Shown here in pieces: positions 55,193-64,000 of a DNA stretch of 64,000 nucleotides (within the stretch, counting starts at the first letter, position 1; each line of letters opens with the position of its first letter). The position numbers and the translations under genes were made by a program. The notes under the pieces are model-generated. The model was not told where the DNA came from, did no database searches, and saw only the letters and a program-made list of their open reading frames with translations. Origin of the DNA: Pontimonas sp. (lineage in GTDB: Bacteria; Actinomycetota; Actinomycetes; Actinomycetales; Microbacteriaceae); assembly GCA_017857245.1 (NCBI GenBank), contig JAFMDO010000003.1, forward strand, positions 1-64,000, read 5' to 3'.

Positions 55193-57316
55193 TTATCCGA
55201 ACTTGCTGGCTGTCATCTGTTTCCTAGGCCACCAGAACTTATCCCCAGCGATGAAGGCGGTAGCGGGAACAACGACGGTTCTCACCAACAGGGTGTCAAT
55301 CAAGACCCCAATACCCACGATGATCCCCACCTGGAAGAGCGCGATCAAAGGCAAGACGCCAAGCACGGCAAAGACCGCTGCCAGCAGGACGCCGGCGCTG
55401 GTGATGACCCCTCCGGTGGCGCCCAATGCCTTCACCATGGCTTGCCTGGTGGGCTGTCCCACTGTGCCCGCCAGGTTGGCGGCTTCTTCCCGCGCCCTGG
55501 ACACCAGGAAGATGTTGTAATCCACACCCAACGCCACGAGGAAGAGGAAGGAATAGAGGAAGACGCTGAAGTCCAGGCCCGACATGCCGAACACGTTTTC
55601 AAACAGTAGCCAAGCAGCCCCGATTGCGGAGAAGAAGGACAGCACCACACTCGAAAGCAGGAGAATCGGTGCGAGCAAAGCACGCAACAGAATCACCAAC
55701 ACAAGAAAGACCAAAATGAGAATCAGCGGAATAACCAGCAATTGGTCCCGCTCATAGGTTTCTTTGACCGCCAAACGGGTGGCGTCATCGCCTCCCACCA
55801 ACGCCCCAGCACCCGCGACACTTTGGACGGCCTCTCTCAAATCGACAATCGCAACATAGGCCTCGTCGCTTCCGCCTTCCGCGTCAAGGACGACATCAAT
55901 ACGCGAGACGGTGTCGTTGAAGTTGACCACCTCGGCAGAAGCCACAACGTCGAGAGTGAGGGCGGCTTCGACGACATCGTCAGCAAAATCGTTGTTTGCG
56001 ACAACCTGAGTAGGCGAGCTTTCTCCGGCGGGGAATGCTTTACCCAACACTTCAATCCCCAAAACGGCCTCAGGCTTGACCCGAAACTGCTCGGTCTCGG
56101 GAATGCCGATAGTTACTCCTGCAGAACCAAAGGAGAGACCGCCCAAAATGGCGACGCCAACAATGGCCACGGTGACGGGCCGCTTGCTAACACCCGTGCC
56201 CAGTTTCGCCCACCAGCCAGTCTCAGACTTGTTGACCCCACCAAAGCGAGGAACGAAAGGCCAGAAGAGTCCGCGCCCAAAGACAACGATTGCGGCGGGC
56301 AACACACCCAGGGCAGAAATCATGGCAACAACAATTCCCGTGGCACACACCACGCCCAGCGCTCGTGTGACACCCAGCTCAGCAAACGCCAGGGTCAGTA
56401 GCGCCAACACGACGGTTCCGCCCGAGGCCAAAATTGCTGGCGCCACGCCCTTCAGGGCTTTTGCCATCGCTTCGTGCCGGTCTTCAAATTTCAAAAGCTC
56501 TTCCCGGTACCGGGCAATTAACAGCAGGGCATAGTTGGTCCCCGCACCAAACACCAAGACCGACAAAATGCCGGTCACCGAACCATCTGCCGCAAGACCA
56601 AAGAAGTCCGCAACATTCCGACCAATTTGACCAGCCATAAGGTCTGCGGTTCCCACTACCAGCAGCGGAACAATCCACAAGGTGGGGCTGCGGTAGGTGA
56701 TGAGCAAGAGCAAGATAACGATGATGACGGTGGATCCCAGCAGAACGAAGTCAGCACCTTCAAAAACCCCAGCTAGGTCAACCTGAAATCCCTCTGGTCC
56801 TGTGACGTAGGTGGTAATTCCCGAAGGGGCCGAGTCAGCGGAGAGAGCGCGAATTTCTGCAATGCGCTCGCCACGAGGTTCGACATCGTCAATCTCATCC
56901 AAGGGCACCGTAATCACCGCGGTGGTGTTGTCCTTGGAAACAGTCGCCGGGGGAACAAACGCTTCTCCCATGATTTCGACGTTGGTGAAGTCCAGAAAGA
57001 GCTCGTTGGCGCCTCCTGAGGGCATTTGGATCATTGGGTCAAATTCACCCTGCAACCATGCGAGGTCTTCCTCCGTGAACTCACCGGAATCCTTTGCGAA
57101 CACGATCACCGCGGCGGTCCCCTCAGAATTCGGCATCGCCGCTAAAGCGTTATCAACCAAGACAACTTCCGAGTCATCGGGCAGGCCGTTTGTGGGGGCA
57201 ACGTCGCTTTCGTCAGCGGCGAAGGCTGTAAAGGATAAAACTGCGAAAACCAGCCCGATAAGCAGGGTGACCCAGGAGGTTTTCGGACCGGTAATAAAGC
57301 GCAAGATGGCATTCAC
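55193..57316 (-). CDS. MMPL-family RND exporter
   Basis: 707-residue membrane protein with about 11-12 helices in two halves, each with a large extracytoplasmic loop. MMPL landmarks: FGAGTNYALLLIARYREEL, RAGG-like repeats and ALGVDYNIFLVSRAREEA in the second half, both with the Asp/Tyr relay. These export lipids or hydrophobic compounds; substrate unknown. GTG start 57316 with TAACCT six bases upstream (leaderless). Confidence 0.9.
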   Translation of the reverse strand: MNAILRFITGPKTSWVTLLIGLVFAVLSFTAFAADESDVAPTNGLPDDSEVVLVDNALAAMPNSEGTAAVIVFAKDSGEFTEEDLAWLQGEFDPMIQMPSGGANELFLDFTNVEIMGEAFVPPATVSKDNTTAVITVPLDEIDDVEPRGERIAEIRALSADSAPSGITTYVTGPEGFQVDLAGVFEGADFVLLGSTVIIVILLLLITYRSPTLWIVPLLVVGTADLMAGQIGRNVADFFGLAADGSVTGILSVLVFGAGTNYALLLIARYREELLKFEDRHEAMAKALKGVAPAILASGGTVVLALLTLAFAELGVTRALGVVCATGIVVAMISALGVLPAAIVVFGRGLFWPFVPRFGGVNKSETGWWAKLGTGVSKRPVTVAIVGVAILGGLSFGSAGVTIGIPETEQFRVKPEAVLGIEVLGKAFPAGESSPTQVVANNDFADDVVEAALTLDVVASAEVVNFNDTVSRIDVVLDAEGGSDEAYVAIVDLREAVQSVAGAGALVGGDDATRLAVKETYERDQLLVIPLILILVFLVLVILLRALLAPILLLSSVVLSFFSAIGAAWLLFENVFGMSGLDFSVFLYSFLFLVALGVDYNIFLVSRAREEAANLAGTVGQPTRQAMVKALGATGGVITSAGVLLAAVFAVLGVLPLIALFQVGIIVGIGVLIDTLLVRTVVVPATAFIAGDKFWWPRKQMTASKFG

Positions 57317-57322
57317 CCCCCC

Positions 57323-57328
57323 AGGTTA
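57323..57328 (-). promoter_or_regulatory. -10 element of the MMPL gene
   Basis: TAACCT on the minus strand, six bases before GTG 57316; leaderless pattern. Confidence 0.5.
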
Positions 57329-57398
57329 GCCCGTTGCTCCCTGATTCACGAACGACGCTCAGGTTAGGAAGGCAAGCTAACTAAAAGGAGGAAAGTCC

Positions 57399-57854
57399 GT
57401 GGAAACGATGCGCAGGCTAGCCTGGATTGCTGCGATCTCTGCTGTGCTCTCCGGCTGCGCACTCCCTGCCCCCCGCCTTTCCGAACCAGATAACTCCTGT
57501 GGCGCTGTGGTCGAAGAGGGTATTGCTCAGACGATTACGGCCCAAATCGACGCCCTCGAAAAGGGCGACTTTGACGCCGCCTACGCCATGGCTTCCCAGC
57601 AATTCCAGAGCCAATTTAGTGAAGAGGCTTTTCAAGGCGTTATTTCTGGTGGTTTTGCCTTCTTGATGGAGCCCGTCAGCGTTGTGTTCTCGGACTGCAT
57701 CTTCGACTCCGAAACAACGAGTGCGCAAACACGGGTTACGGTGACCACCGTTTCTGGTGAAGGATGGACGCTCATGTACCAACTTGCCAAGAGCGAAGAA
57801 GGGTGGCGCATTGAAGGCGCGGCCCTCACAGGTTCGGCTGCGGCCAACACCTAG
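57399..57854 (+). CDS. DUF4864-like lipoprotein
   Basis: 151 residues: signal peptide with lipobox LSGC (Cys20) followed by a small cystatin/NTF2-like domain; AQIDALEKGDFDAAYAMAS and the C-terminal EEGWRIEGAAL match DUF4864. Function unknown. AAGGAGG lies seven bases before the GTG start. Divergent from the MMPL gene. Confidence 0.75.
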   Translation: METMRRLAWIAAISAVLSGCALPAPRLSEPDNSCGAVVEEGIAQTITAQIDALEKGDFDAAYAMASQQFQSQFSEEAFQGVISGGFAFLMEPVSVVFSDCIFDSETTSAQTRVTVTTVSGEGWTLMYQLAKSEEGWRIEGAALTGSAAANT

Positions 57855-57858
57855 TCGT

Positions 57859-57864
57859 TAGCCT
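57859..57864 (+). promoter_or_regulatory. -10 element of the D-threonine aldolase-like gene
   Basis: TAGCCT six bases before ATG 57871; leaderless pattern. Confidence 0.5.
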
Positions 57865-57870
57865 GGGCTG

Positions 57871-58938
57871 ATGGACTTCTCAGAAATCGACACTCCCTTC
57901 ACCGTTATCGACTACGAGCGCCTGGTGAGCAACCTGGAGCGCCACCTTCTCCGGACACAGCAGCAAGGCATTGCGTCGAGACCCCATGCTAAGACTCACA
58001 AAATTCCAGAGATGGCAAAGCTACAGCTGGAGTATGGCGCCCGTGGGATAACGCTCGCCACGATCGGTGAAGCAGAAGTATTCGTCGAGGCGGGAATCGA
58101 CGATATTTTTCTCGCCTACCCTCTCTGGCTGACGCCGCGCAAGGCTGCCCGCCTCCAAGCGCTCGCTCCTCGGGCAAGGGTGGGCATGGGGGTTGATTCT
58201 GTTGCTGGAATACAACAAGCTGCTAAAACACTCGGAACCACCACGATCGAGTTCATGATCGAAGTCGATAGCGGACACCACAGAAGTGGAATCGACCCGC
58301 ATCAGGTCGTCCCCCTAGCGCAGGCGCTCGCCGATCACGATCTGGCGCTTCGCGGTGTATTCACCTATCCCGGACACAGCTACCAACCCGATACCAAAGA
58401 CGATGCCTCCCAAGACGAAGTGACTGCTCTCACCATTGCGACCAGCGCGTTGGAATCTGCTGGATTCGAGGTGTTGGAGCGAAGCGGTGGCTCGACCCCC
58501 TCACTTCACAGCACTCAGAGTTTCCTGACGGAGACTCGCGCAGGAGTGTATGCCTTAGGAGACGCCCAACAACTTGAGCTCGGGGGCATGGACATGGATG
58601 ATGTCGCTCTCTCGGTGGTGACCACGGTCGTCAGCGCCCGAGGCCAAACCGTAGTGGTCGATGCGGGCAGCAAAATTATGGGAGCGGACAAAGCGTCCTG
58701 GGCCAGCGGCCATGGTCGGGTACTGGGTCATTCGGATGCCCGGATTGTGGCAATGTCGGAACACCACGCGACCGTGGTTTTTTCTGATTCAGAACCAGCG
58801 CCACGCTGTGGGGACATCATCCAGGTCATCCCCAACCATGTCTGTAACGCCGTGAACCTGGTTGACTCGGTGCTTGTGAAGAGAGCAAGAAAACCCGCAC
58901 AAGTCTGGCCCGTGGCCGCACGAGGAAAAAACTCCTAA
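57871..58938 (+). CDS. D-threonine aldolase / D-serine dehydratase-like PLP enzyme
   Basis: 355 residues of the fold-III alanine-racemase-like family. PLP-lysine segment SRPHAKTHKIPEMAKLQ (Lys45-like), GVFTYPGHSY, and the metal-binding C-terminal PNHVCNAVNL with His and Cys. Members cleave D-threonine or dehydrate D-serine with a divalent metal; which one cannot be decided. Suggests use of D-amino acids. Confidence 0.87.
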   Translation: MDFSEIDTPFTVIDYERLVSNLERHLLRTQQQGIASRPHAKTHKIPEMAKLQLEYGARGITLATIGEAEVFVEAGIDDIFLAYPLWLTPRKAARLQALAPRARVGMGVDSVAGIQQAAKTLGTTTIEFMIEVDSGHHRSGIDPHQVVPLAQALADHDLALRGVFTYPGHSYQPDTKDDASQDEVTALTIATSALESAGFEVLERSGGSTPSLHSTQSFLTETRAGVYALGDAQQLELGGMDMDDVALSVVTTVVSARGQTVVVDAGSKIMGADKASWASGHGRVLGHSDARIVAMSEHHATVVFSDSEPAPRCGDIIQVIPNHVCNAVNLVDSVLVKRARKPAQVWPVAARGKNS

Positions 58939-59052
58939 CTCCCGCATTCTGATTCCAGATACCGCTCGCGGGGGTTGGCTAGCCCCTTGCGTCTTTGCCA
59001 TTAAAGCAATTTTTGCCACGCTGAGGGTCGGCACATACTGGCTCAGCCTGGC

Positions 59053-59058
59053 TAGGGT
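59053..59058 (+). promoter_or_regulatory. -10 element of the VIT gene
   Basis: TAGGGT six bases before ATG 59065; identical hexamer to the tadA/upp promoters. Confidence 0.5.
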
Positions 59059-59064
59059 TGGTGC

Positions 59065-59778
59065 ATGAGCGTCCCCCACGGTGTTGAACCGCACTCACTC
59101 ACTTTGGCTCCCCGCCTCAATTGGCTTCGCGCAGGCGTTTTAGGAGCAAACGACGGAATTGTTTCCATTGCCGCCTTGGTGGTGGGTGTTGCCGCAGCAA
59201 CTAACGAGACCCTCCCTGTGGTTATTGCAGGAACAGCGGGAATCATCGCCGGCTCCCTTTCCATGGCGCTGGGAGAGTACGTTTCCGTGTCTTCCCAGCG
59301 CGATAGCGAGGCCGCTCTGATTGAGCGTGAGCGACAAGAATTGAAAGATTTTCCTGAAGCCGAACTCCAAGAACTTGCCGAACTGTATGAAGCAAAAGGG
59401 TTAAGTCCTGCAACGGCAATGACGGTTGCCACAGAGCTCACCAGCAACGATGCCCTCGCCGCCCATCTCGAGGCAGAACTGGGAATCGATGAGCTCCAGC
59501 TCACCAACCCCTGGCATGCAGCAGTGTCTTCAGCCCTCTCTTTTCTTGCCGGTGCAGCGCTTCCCATGCTGGCGATCACCCTTGCCGAGGAATCCATCAG
59601 AATCCCCCTCACCTTCGCTGCATCCCTCGTTGCGCTGGGACTCACCGGTGGAATAGGGGCCTATTTGGGCCACAGCCCCCTGCTTCGCCCCGTCATCCGG
59701 GTGATGACTGGAGGGGCGCTCGCCCTGGCTGTGACGTGGGGAATTGGTCTACTCCTGGGTGGAGAGGTAGCGCTGTAG
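59065..59778 (+). CDS. VIT1/CCC1-family iron/manganese transporter
   Basis: 237 residues, five membrane segments. First helix has LRAGVLGANDGIVSIAALVV, the VIT1/CCC1 signature with the metal-pathway Asp; a cytosolic charged helix pair (about 80-130) with many Glu residues follows, as in plant VIT1. Probably Fe2+/Mn2+ export from the cytosol. Direction and metal are inferred from the family. Confidence 0.9.
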   Translation: MSVPHGVEPHSLTLAPRLNWLRAGVLGANDGIVSIAALVVGVAAATNETLPVVIAGTAGIIAGSLSMALGEYVSVSSQRDSEAALIERERQELKDFPEAELQELAELYEAKGLSPATAMTVATELTSNDALAAHLEAELGIDELQLTNPWHAAVSSALSFLAGAALPMLAITLAEESIRIPLTFAASLVALGLTGGIGAYLGHSPLLRPVIRVMTGGALALAVTWGIGLLLGGEVAL

Positions 59779-59845
59779 GGAAAGTCTCAGGTGTGTTGAA
59801 TGAGTTATACCCTTGTCCCACTCCACAAAGAGAGATCCCATCACC

Positions 59846-60271
59846 ATGGCTGATAAAGAAAAGTCCAGTTCTGTCTTTTCCGATCAGGAACGCGAGGCAA
59901 TGCGGGAGCGTGCACGGGAACAACGTGAGTTCAAGAAGCTCCCCGGCGAAGAACAGGTGCAACGCAAAATTGCCGAGATGGCGGGCAACGACAAAAAACT
60001 CGCCCTCGGTATTCATGCCTTGGTGATGGGGATCTCACCGGAGATTACGACCAAGACCTGGTACGGAATGCCGGCCTACTACCTGGGTGACACAGTGATC
60101 TGCTTTTACCAAGCCGGCAGTAAATTTGACTCTCGCTATTCAACGTTCGGCTTCCAAGAAGCGGCCCGGCTTGACGATGGGTCCTTCTGGCCCACGTCCT
60201 ACGCCATTACTGAGCTCACCAACGAAGTGGCGAAGAAAATCACTGGGCTGGTGAAGAAGGCCATCGCGTAG
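59846..60271 (+). CDS. DUF1801 (YdhG-like) protein
   Basis: 141 residues from ATG 59846 (MADKEKSSSVFSDQERE). A charged N-terminal helix precedes the DUF1801 domain: TTKTWYGMPAYYLGDTVICFYQ is the conserved strand region. Family structures resemble iron-sulfur assembly chaperone frataxin; function unproven. Adjacent to the VIT transporter, which could hint at metal handling. AAAGAGAG precedes the start. Confidence 0.8.
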   Translation: MADKEKSSSVFSDQEREAMRERAREQREFKKLPGEEQVQRKIAEMAGNDKKLALGIHALVMGISPEITTKTWYGMPAYYLGDTVICFYQAGSKFDSRYSTFGFQEAARLDDGSFWPTSYAITELTNEVAKKITGLVKKAIA

Positions 60272-60414
60272 CTGCAAAAGTTGGCTGTACCGGTGGGAGG
60301 AGAGCCCGCCGGTGACCCCCCAACCGCTGGCCTGTTGACGAACAAGCCCTGTTTTTCGCTGCCTACCTCACCCGATAGCGGTGAAGGCGCCAACCTCACG
60401 AACGGTGGCTTGGA

Positions 60415-61188
60415 CTAAACGCCTTCCATTGTGCCGAGCACAATGACCCATCCAAGGATCGACTTTGATATGAGGCTCAACACAATGTAGGCCCTCTCGC
60501 CGAAGGCGTACACCTTCCATTTTCCGATTTTTTTGTACTGCAAGAACATGTTGAGGGCGAAAGTGTTGAAGAAAATAAAGGTAAGGAGGAATCCGAACTG
60601 GGCATATACCGGGATGGCATCGGCAATGTTGTTCGTGGACACCACGAAGTAAATCCCTCCCATAATCCATGGAACGATTCCCGCCAGCACACCAACGTTG
60701 AAAGAGAACCAGCTGGTTTTCTGGGTGAGCTGATTGTGCATCTCCATCATCAGACCCATCATGTTCATGATGAAATTCAGGGTGAAAATAAACACGATCG
60801 CGGAAATCTCGATGAGTCCACCAAGCATGAGCAGGACAACCAGCATCAGGGAGGAGCTGATGGCATATTCCCACCAGCGGGCACGGTTGATGCCCTTTTC
60901 GATGTCGGTCTCATAGCGACGGACATACCAAGGGGAGGAGATGAAGAGGTGTGCAGCAGCAGAGAGCAATAAGAATATGGGGGCGATGAGGGCTACCGGA
61001 AACTCGAAAAGGATGTCGCTTTCTGGTCGAATACCCTCCGGGGTGTCCGTAAAGAAGCGGGTGATTACGGGTATTCTCGTTTCATTATTAAGAATAAAAA
61101 ATAGCGCGGCCCCTTGGACCAAATGGAAAACTCCTGCAATCCTGTTGAATTTCTGCAGTTGCTTTCCCAATGCCTTTTCTGGTTTCAT
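60415..61188 (-). CDS. Heliorhodopsin
   Basis: 257-residue seven-helix retinal protein. The alignment with known heliorhodopsins is clear by eye: FNRIAGVFHLVQG (helix A, His22), WWEYAISSSLM with counterion Glu107, AAHLF with His80, and GERAYIVLSLISKSILGW carrying the Schiff-base lysine Lys242. Helix order suggests the inverted (N-terminus inside) topology of this family. Heliorhodopsins sense or modulate rather than pump ions; the target here is unknown. Start ATG 61188 with AGAGGA seven bases upstream. Divergent from hutG; no retinal-synthesis gene is in the window. Confidence 0.95.
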   Translation of the reverse strand: MKPEKALGKQLQKFNRIAGVFHLVQGAALFFILNNETRIPVITRFFTDTPEGIRPESDILFEFPVALIAPIFLLLSAAAHLFISSPWYVRRYETDIEKGINRARWWEYAISSSLMLVVLLMLGGLIEISAIVFIFTLNFIMNMMGLMMEMHNQLTQKTSWFSFNVGVLAGIVPWIMGGIYFVVSTNNIADAIPVYAQFGFLLTFIFFNTFALNMFLQYKKIGKWKVYAFGERAYIVLSLISKSILGWVIVLGTMEGV

Positions 61189-61287
61189 GACGGGTCCTCT
61201 CGATAGCCCAAAGCACAAACCTATCGGAGGAGCCCCTGCGGATTGGCTGAGTGAATGCCTGGCGCAAATCCCTCCGGAGGCTCAAAG

Positions 61288-61293
61288 TAAGCT
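61288..61293 (+). promoter_or_regulatory. -10 element of hutG
   Basis: TAAGCT six bases before GTG 61300; leaderless pattern, supporting the GTG start. Confidence 0.45.
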
Positions 61294-61299
61294 AGTGGC

Positions 61300-62202
61300 G
61301 TGACCGACGCCGTCTACCAGGACGCTTCCTGGCCCAGGGCCGGAGATTACCCTGCTCACCAGGATCATGCGGATGTTGTTCTCATCGGTGTTCCCACGCA
61401 TGAGACCTCACTCTCCCCCACGCGCGCAGACACTACGCCGCGAGCAATTCGAGAGTCGCTCAGGCGCTACTCACACACGTTTTACCACGGAGATGGTGGC
61501 ACCCGCAGCCTGGAAGGTCTCACCATCACCGATGCAGGCGATATCGAGAATCCCGATGGTGACCGCGCGGGCGCCATAGAGCACCTGCGAAAGGTAGCCT
61601 CCCAGAGCTCACTGGTCATCGCCCTGGGAGGCGACAACTCTGCGACAGTTCCCGTGGCCACCGCGAGTCTCGATAGTGATTGGGACAGTGCCGGGCTCAT
61701 CACGCTCGATGCCCACTTCGACGTGCGAGCGGGCAAGAGCAATGGGTCCCCAGTGCGGGAGCTGCTCGAACTTGGGCTTCCGGGCCCCCACGTAGCACAG
61801 GTAGGGATCGCGGACTTTGCGAACTCAAAAGCATATTCAGAATTTGTCGCTCACCAAGGAATCACTGTTATTCCCCGCAGAGACATCACCGCCTCGAATG
61901 TGGAAAAAATCGCCGAGCAGGCCTGCAGAACTGCGGGAAGCGGGGGAGGAAATATCCACGTTGACATCGATGTCGACGTGTGCGATCGGGCAGTCGTTCC
62001 CGCCTGCCCCGCGTCTGCCCCCGGGGGAATTAGTGCATATGAATTAAGGGCACTGGTGCGCCGACTGGCCGCACACCCCCAAGTTGTGTCTTTTGACATC
62101 ACAGAAATTGACGCGACACAGGACTCTGCTGATGGGCGCACCATCCGACTGGCCGCCCTTTTAGTATTGGAAATTCTGGCAGGCTTTAACGAACGTCCCT
62201 AG
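61300..62202 (+). CDS. hutG: Formimidoylglutamase (ureohydrolase family)
   Basis: 300 residues of the arginase/agmatinase fold. Two-manganese motifs GGDNS, DAHFD, DIDVDVCD and FDITEIDATQ are all present. The family also contains arginase and agmatinase; I assign HutG because hutI and hutU lie next to it. It would hydrolyse N-formimidoyl-glutamate to glutamate and formamide. The 3' ends of hutG and hutI overlap by 17 bp. Confidence 0.82.
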   Translation: MTDAVYQDASWPRAGDYPAHQDHADVVLIGVPTHETSLSPTRADTTPRAIRESLRRYSHTFYHGDGGTRSLEGLTITDAGDIENPDGDRAGAIEHLRKVASQSSLVIALGGDNSATVPVATASLDSDWDSAGLITLDAHFDVRAGKSNGSPVRELLELGLPGPHVAQVGIADFANSKAYSEFVAHQGITVIPRRDITASNVEKIAEQACRTAGSGGGNIHVDIDVDVCDRAVVPACPASAPGGISAYELRALVRRLAAHPQVVSFDITEIDATQDSADGRTIRLAALLVLEILAGFNERP

Positions 62203-63400
62203 CTTTTTCTACAACCATGTCGCCGTTGAGAAATACCCGTCGCACCACATCTACGCCCGGGCGATAGGCCACATACGCGTAATCCGGTGCCTGGAGCTGA
62301 ATCAGGTCAGCTCGGGCGCCCACTCGAATCTGTCCCCTGTCAATCAGGCGCAACGCGGCCGCTCCACCGGCAGTCGCGGACCACACCGCATCCGCCGGGG
62401 ACATCTTCATCTCTCGCACAGCAAGAGCAATCATGAACGACAGGGAGGAGCTAAAGCTTGACCCCGGGTTGCAGTTGCTGGCCAGGGATACCGTAATGCC
62501 GGCATCATGCAAAGGTCGAACATCAAGGTACGCTCCTGCGGTGGAAAAATCGGTGCCAGGAAGTGCTGTCACGACAACCCCACTTCCCCGCAGTAGTTGG
62601 ATATCTGATGTGGTGAGGTGATTTCCGTGAGACAGTGAGGCGGCACCCACCTCGAGAGCGATTTTTGCGCCCTCTCCTGGTCCTAATTGGCTGGCGTGGA
62701 GAGTGGGGATTAACCCGTGAGCCAGGCCTGCCTGGAGTACCCGTCGTGCCTGGCGGGCATCAAACGCCCCGGCTTCAAGAAAGACATCGATAAAGCGCGC
62801 GTACGGGGCGCATGCCTCCAACATGGGGCCGCAGACCTCCTCGACATACCTCTCAGGGTCGTTCGCGTGCTCGCCCGGGACCAGGTGCGCCCCTAAAAAA
62901 GTTGTCTGGTCGGTAATGCCCTGGGCGACCTCAAGAATTCTCTTTTCATGCTCCACGGTGAGTCCGTAGCCAGACTTGATTTCCACGGTCGTTGAGCCAG
63001 ACGCGAGCATTTCTTCCCGAAGCGCTCCCGCATTAGTCGCTAGGGCTTGGGTGGTGGCTTCCCGGGTGGCAGAGACCGTGTTGCCGATTCCGCCTGCGAG
63101 GTAGGGCGCACCAGACATCCGCGCCTTAAACTCCGCGACTCGATCTCCGCCAAAAACGATATGGCTGTGGGAGTCAACAAAGCCGGGCATAAGCACCTGG
63201 TCGTCCATCGACAGCGTGTTGACTCCCGCTGCGAGAGCGGCCTTCACGGCACTATCGTCGTGGCCTATCCCCGCAATGAGTCCCTCCTGGATAAGCACGG
63301 ACGTAGCAACAGAAATCGCCAGGGAGGCCTCGCCGGCGCCTGGTGTTCCTGTGCAGGTCACTAACTGGCCTATGTCAGTGAGTAACAGTGGCTCACTCAC
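62186..63400 (-). CDS. hutI: Imidazolonepropionase
   Basis: 404-residue amidohydrolase: metal site [15 protein letters not shown] near residue 75 and conserved [20 protein letters not shown] and [20 protein letters not shown] segments. Third step of histidine degradation, opening imidazolonepropionate to formimidoylglutamate. The start overlaps the hutU stop by four bases, so the two are cotranslated; convergent with hutG. Confidence 0.95.
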   Translation of the reverse strand: MSEPLLLTDIGQLVTCTGTPGAGEASLAISVATSVLIQEGLIAGIGHDDSAVKAALAAGVNTLSMDDQVLMPGFVDSHSHIVFGGDRVAEFKARMSGAPYLAGGIGNTVSATREATTQALATNAGALREEMLASGSTTVEIKSGYGLTVEHEKRILEVAQGITDQTTFLGAHLVPGEHANDPERYVEEVCGPMLEACAPYARFIDVFLEAGAFDARQARRVLQAGLAHGLIPTLHASQLGPGEGAKIALEVGAASLSHGNHLTTSDIQLLRGSGVVVTALPGTDFSTAGAYLDVRPLHDAGITVSLASNCNPGSSFSSSLSFMIALAVREMKMSPADAVWSATAGGAAALRLIDRGQIRVGARADLIQLQAPDYAYVAYRPGVDVVRRVFLNGDMVVEKARDVR

Positions 63401-64000
63401 TCGAGACCCATCGGGATCTTCAGGCCACGTTCGCGGGCGACATCCTTCGCCCGGTCATAGCCCGCATCAACGTGGCGCATAACCCCGGTTCCGGGGTCGT
63501 TAATCAACACACGCTCGATTTTTTGTGCCGAAAGCTCGCTTCCATCCGCGACAATAACCTGCCCGGCGTGGAGGGAGCGTCCGATTCCTACCCCGCCCCC
63601 ATGGTGCAAGGAAACCCAGGACGCGCCCGAGGCGGTATTGAGCAACGCATTGAGCATCGGCCAGTCCGCGATGGCGTCTGATCCATCCGCCATGGCTTCT
63701 GTCTCGCGATACGGCGAAGCCACGCTTCCCGAATCAAGGTGGTCTCTGCCAATGACTATCGGTGCGGACAGCTCCCCGCTGGCCACCATTTCGTTGAAGC
63801 GAAGACCCGCAAGGTGGCGTTCTTTGTATCCCAGCCAACAGATACGCGCCGGCAAACCCTCAAATCGAATCTTCTGTCCTGCTCGCTCAATCCAGCGCGC
63901 CAGGTGGACATCATCCGGGAAGAGCTCAAGTATGGCCTTGTCCGTCTTGCGGATGTCTTCCGGGTCACCCGAGAGAGCCACCCAGCGAAATGGCCCCTTC
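63397..64000 (-). CDS. hutU: Urocanate hydratase (partial, 5' end outside)
   Basis: C-terminal 200 residues of urocanase, the second step of histidine degradation, using tightly bound NAD+. Recognised from [15 protein letters not shown] at the window edge, [33 protein letters not shown] and the C-terminal [19 protein letters not shown]. The start codon and N-terminal two thirds lie beyond base 64,000. Precedes hutI in the same transcript. Confidence 0.96.
   Translation of the reverse strand, partial: KGPFRWVALSGDPEDIRKTDKAILELFPDDVHLARWIERAGQKIRFEGLPARICWLGYKERHLAGLRFNEMVASGELSAPIVIGRDHLDSGSVASPYRETEAMADGSDAIADWPMLNALLNTASGASWVSLHHGGGVGIGRSLHAGQVIVADGSELSAQKIERVLINDPGTGVMRHVDAGYDRAKDVARERGLKIPMGLE

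Noticed and set aside
1-64000. tRNA, rRNA, insertion sequences, prophage or CRISPR
   Set aside because: Intergenic spaces were read for cloverleaf-like or terminal-repeat structure and transposase motifs; none was found.

Overview
The window is a compact, gene-dense stretch of an actinobacterial chromosome, most likely from a small-genome member of the Microbacteriaceae (freshwater or marine planktonic type). The evidence is the actinobacterial gene order and sequences: an RpoB rifampicin region that reads like the mycobacterial one, bS22 next to an excisionase-like HTH gene and a HAD-IB phosphatase, the Microbacteriaceae-type winged-helix protein with a 'GFALYVGI' N-terminus, and a heliorhodopsin. 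Genus-level assignment is not possible from the sequence alone. No transposase, prophage, CRISPR array, tRNA or rRNA gene was seen.

Bases 1-26,081 (all on the minus strand) are information-processing core: infA (cut by the left edge), adk and secY, the full spc and S10 ribosomal protein series (rplO back to rpsJ), tuf, fusA, rpsG, rpsL, then rpoC and rpoB. Two non-ribosomal genes sit inside this block: a DUF418 membrane protein between tuf and rpsJ, and a lone A24 prepilin peptidase between rpoC and rpsL. Ribosomal protein L15 carries an unusual N-terminal arm of about 118 residues made of Ala/Lys/Pro repeats.

Bases 26,300-38,000 hold single genes and small operons: SprT-like protease, DUF427 protein, an SRPBCC-methyltransferase fusion, a NUDIX-like protein, a glutaredoxin-like protein, a HAD-IB phosphatase, bS22, an excisionase-like HTH protein, an ArsR regulator, a KtrAB potassium system, proC, two uncharacterised proteins, tadA, upp, a winged-helix regulator and a CPD photolyase. 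The regulator is preceded by a leaderless, cysteine-rich 23-codon ORF whose Cys codons can pair with the region just before the regulator start. This looks like a cysteine-responsive translational attenuator and is the most interesting signal in the window.

Bases 38,000-46,300 (minus strand) carry pseudouridine catabolism (psuG, psuK), tryptophan catabolism (kynA, kynU) and the high-affinity phosphate transporter pstSCAB with a good PHO box. Bases 46,360-53,138 (plus strand) form a self-contained PTS locus: a PfkB-family sugar-phosphate kinase, a DeoR-type repressor with a tandem-repeat operator, mannitol-type EIIC, EIIB and EIIA, a zinc medium-chain dehydrogenase, HPr and Enzyme I. Together these could import a polyol, oxidise its phosphate and phosphorylate the resulting ketose phosphate.

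Bases 53,181-64,000 contain a quinone oxidoreductase, a decayed saccharopine-dehydrogenase-like fragment, DDAH, an MMPL exporter, a DUF4864 lipoprotein, a D-threonine aldolase-like enzyme, a VIT-family transporter, a DUF1801 protein, a heliorhodopsin, and part of the histidine-degradation pathway (hutG, hutI, partial hutU). Many genes in the accessory part have a TANNNT element exactly six bases before the start codon, the signature of leaderless transcripts. The overall picture is a streamlined heterotroph that degrades several amino acids and nucleosides and senses light.
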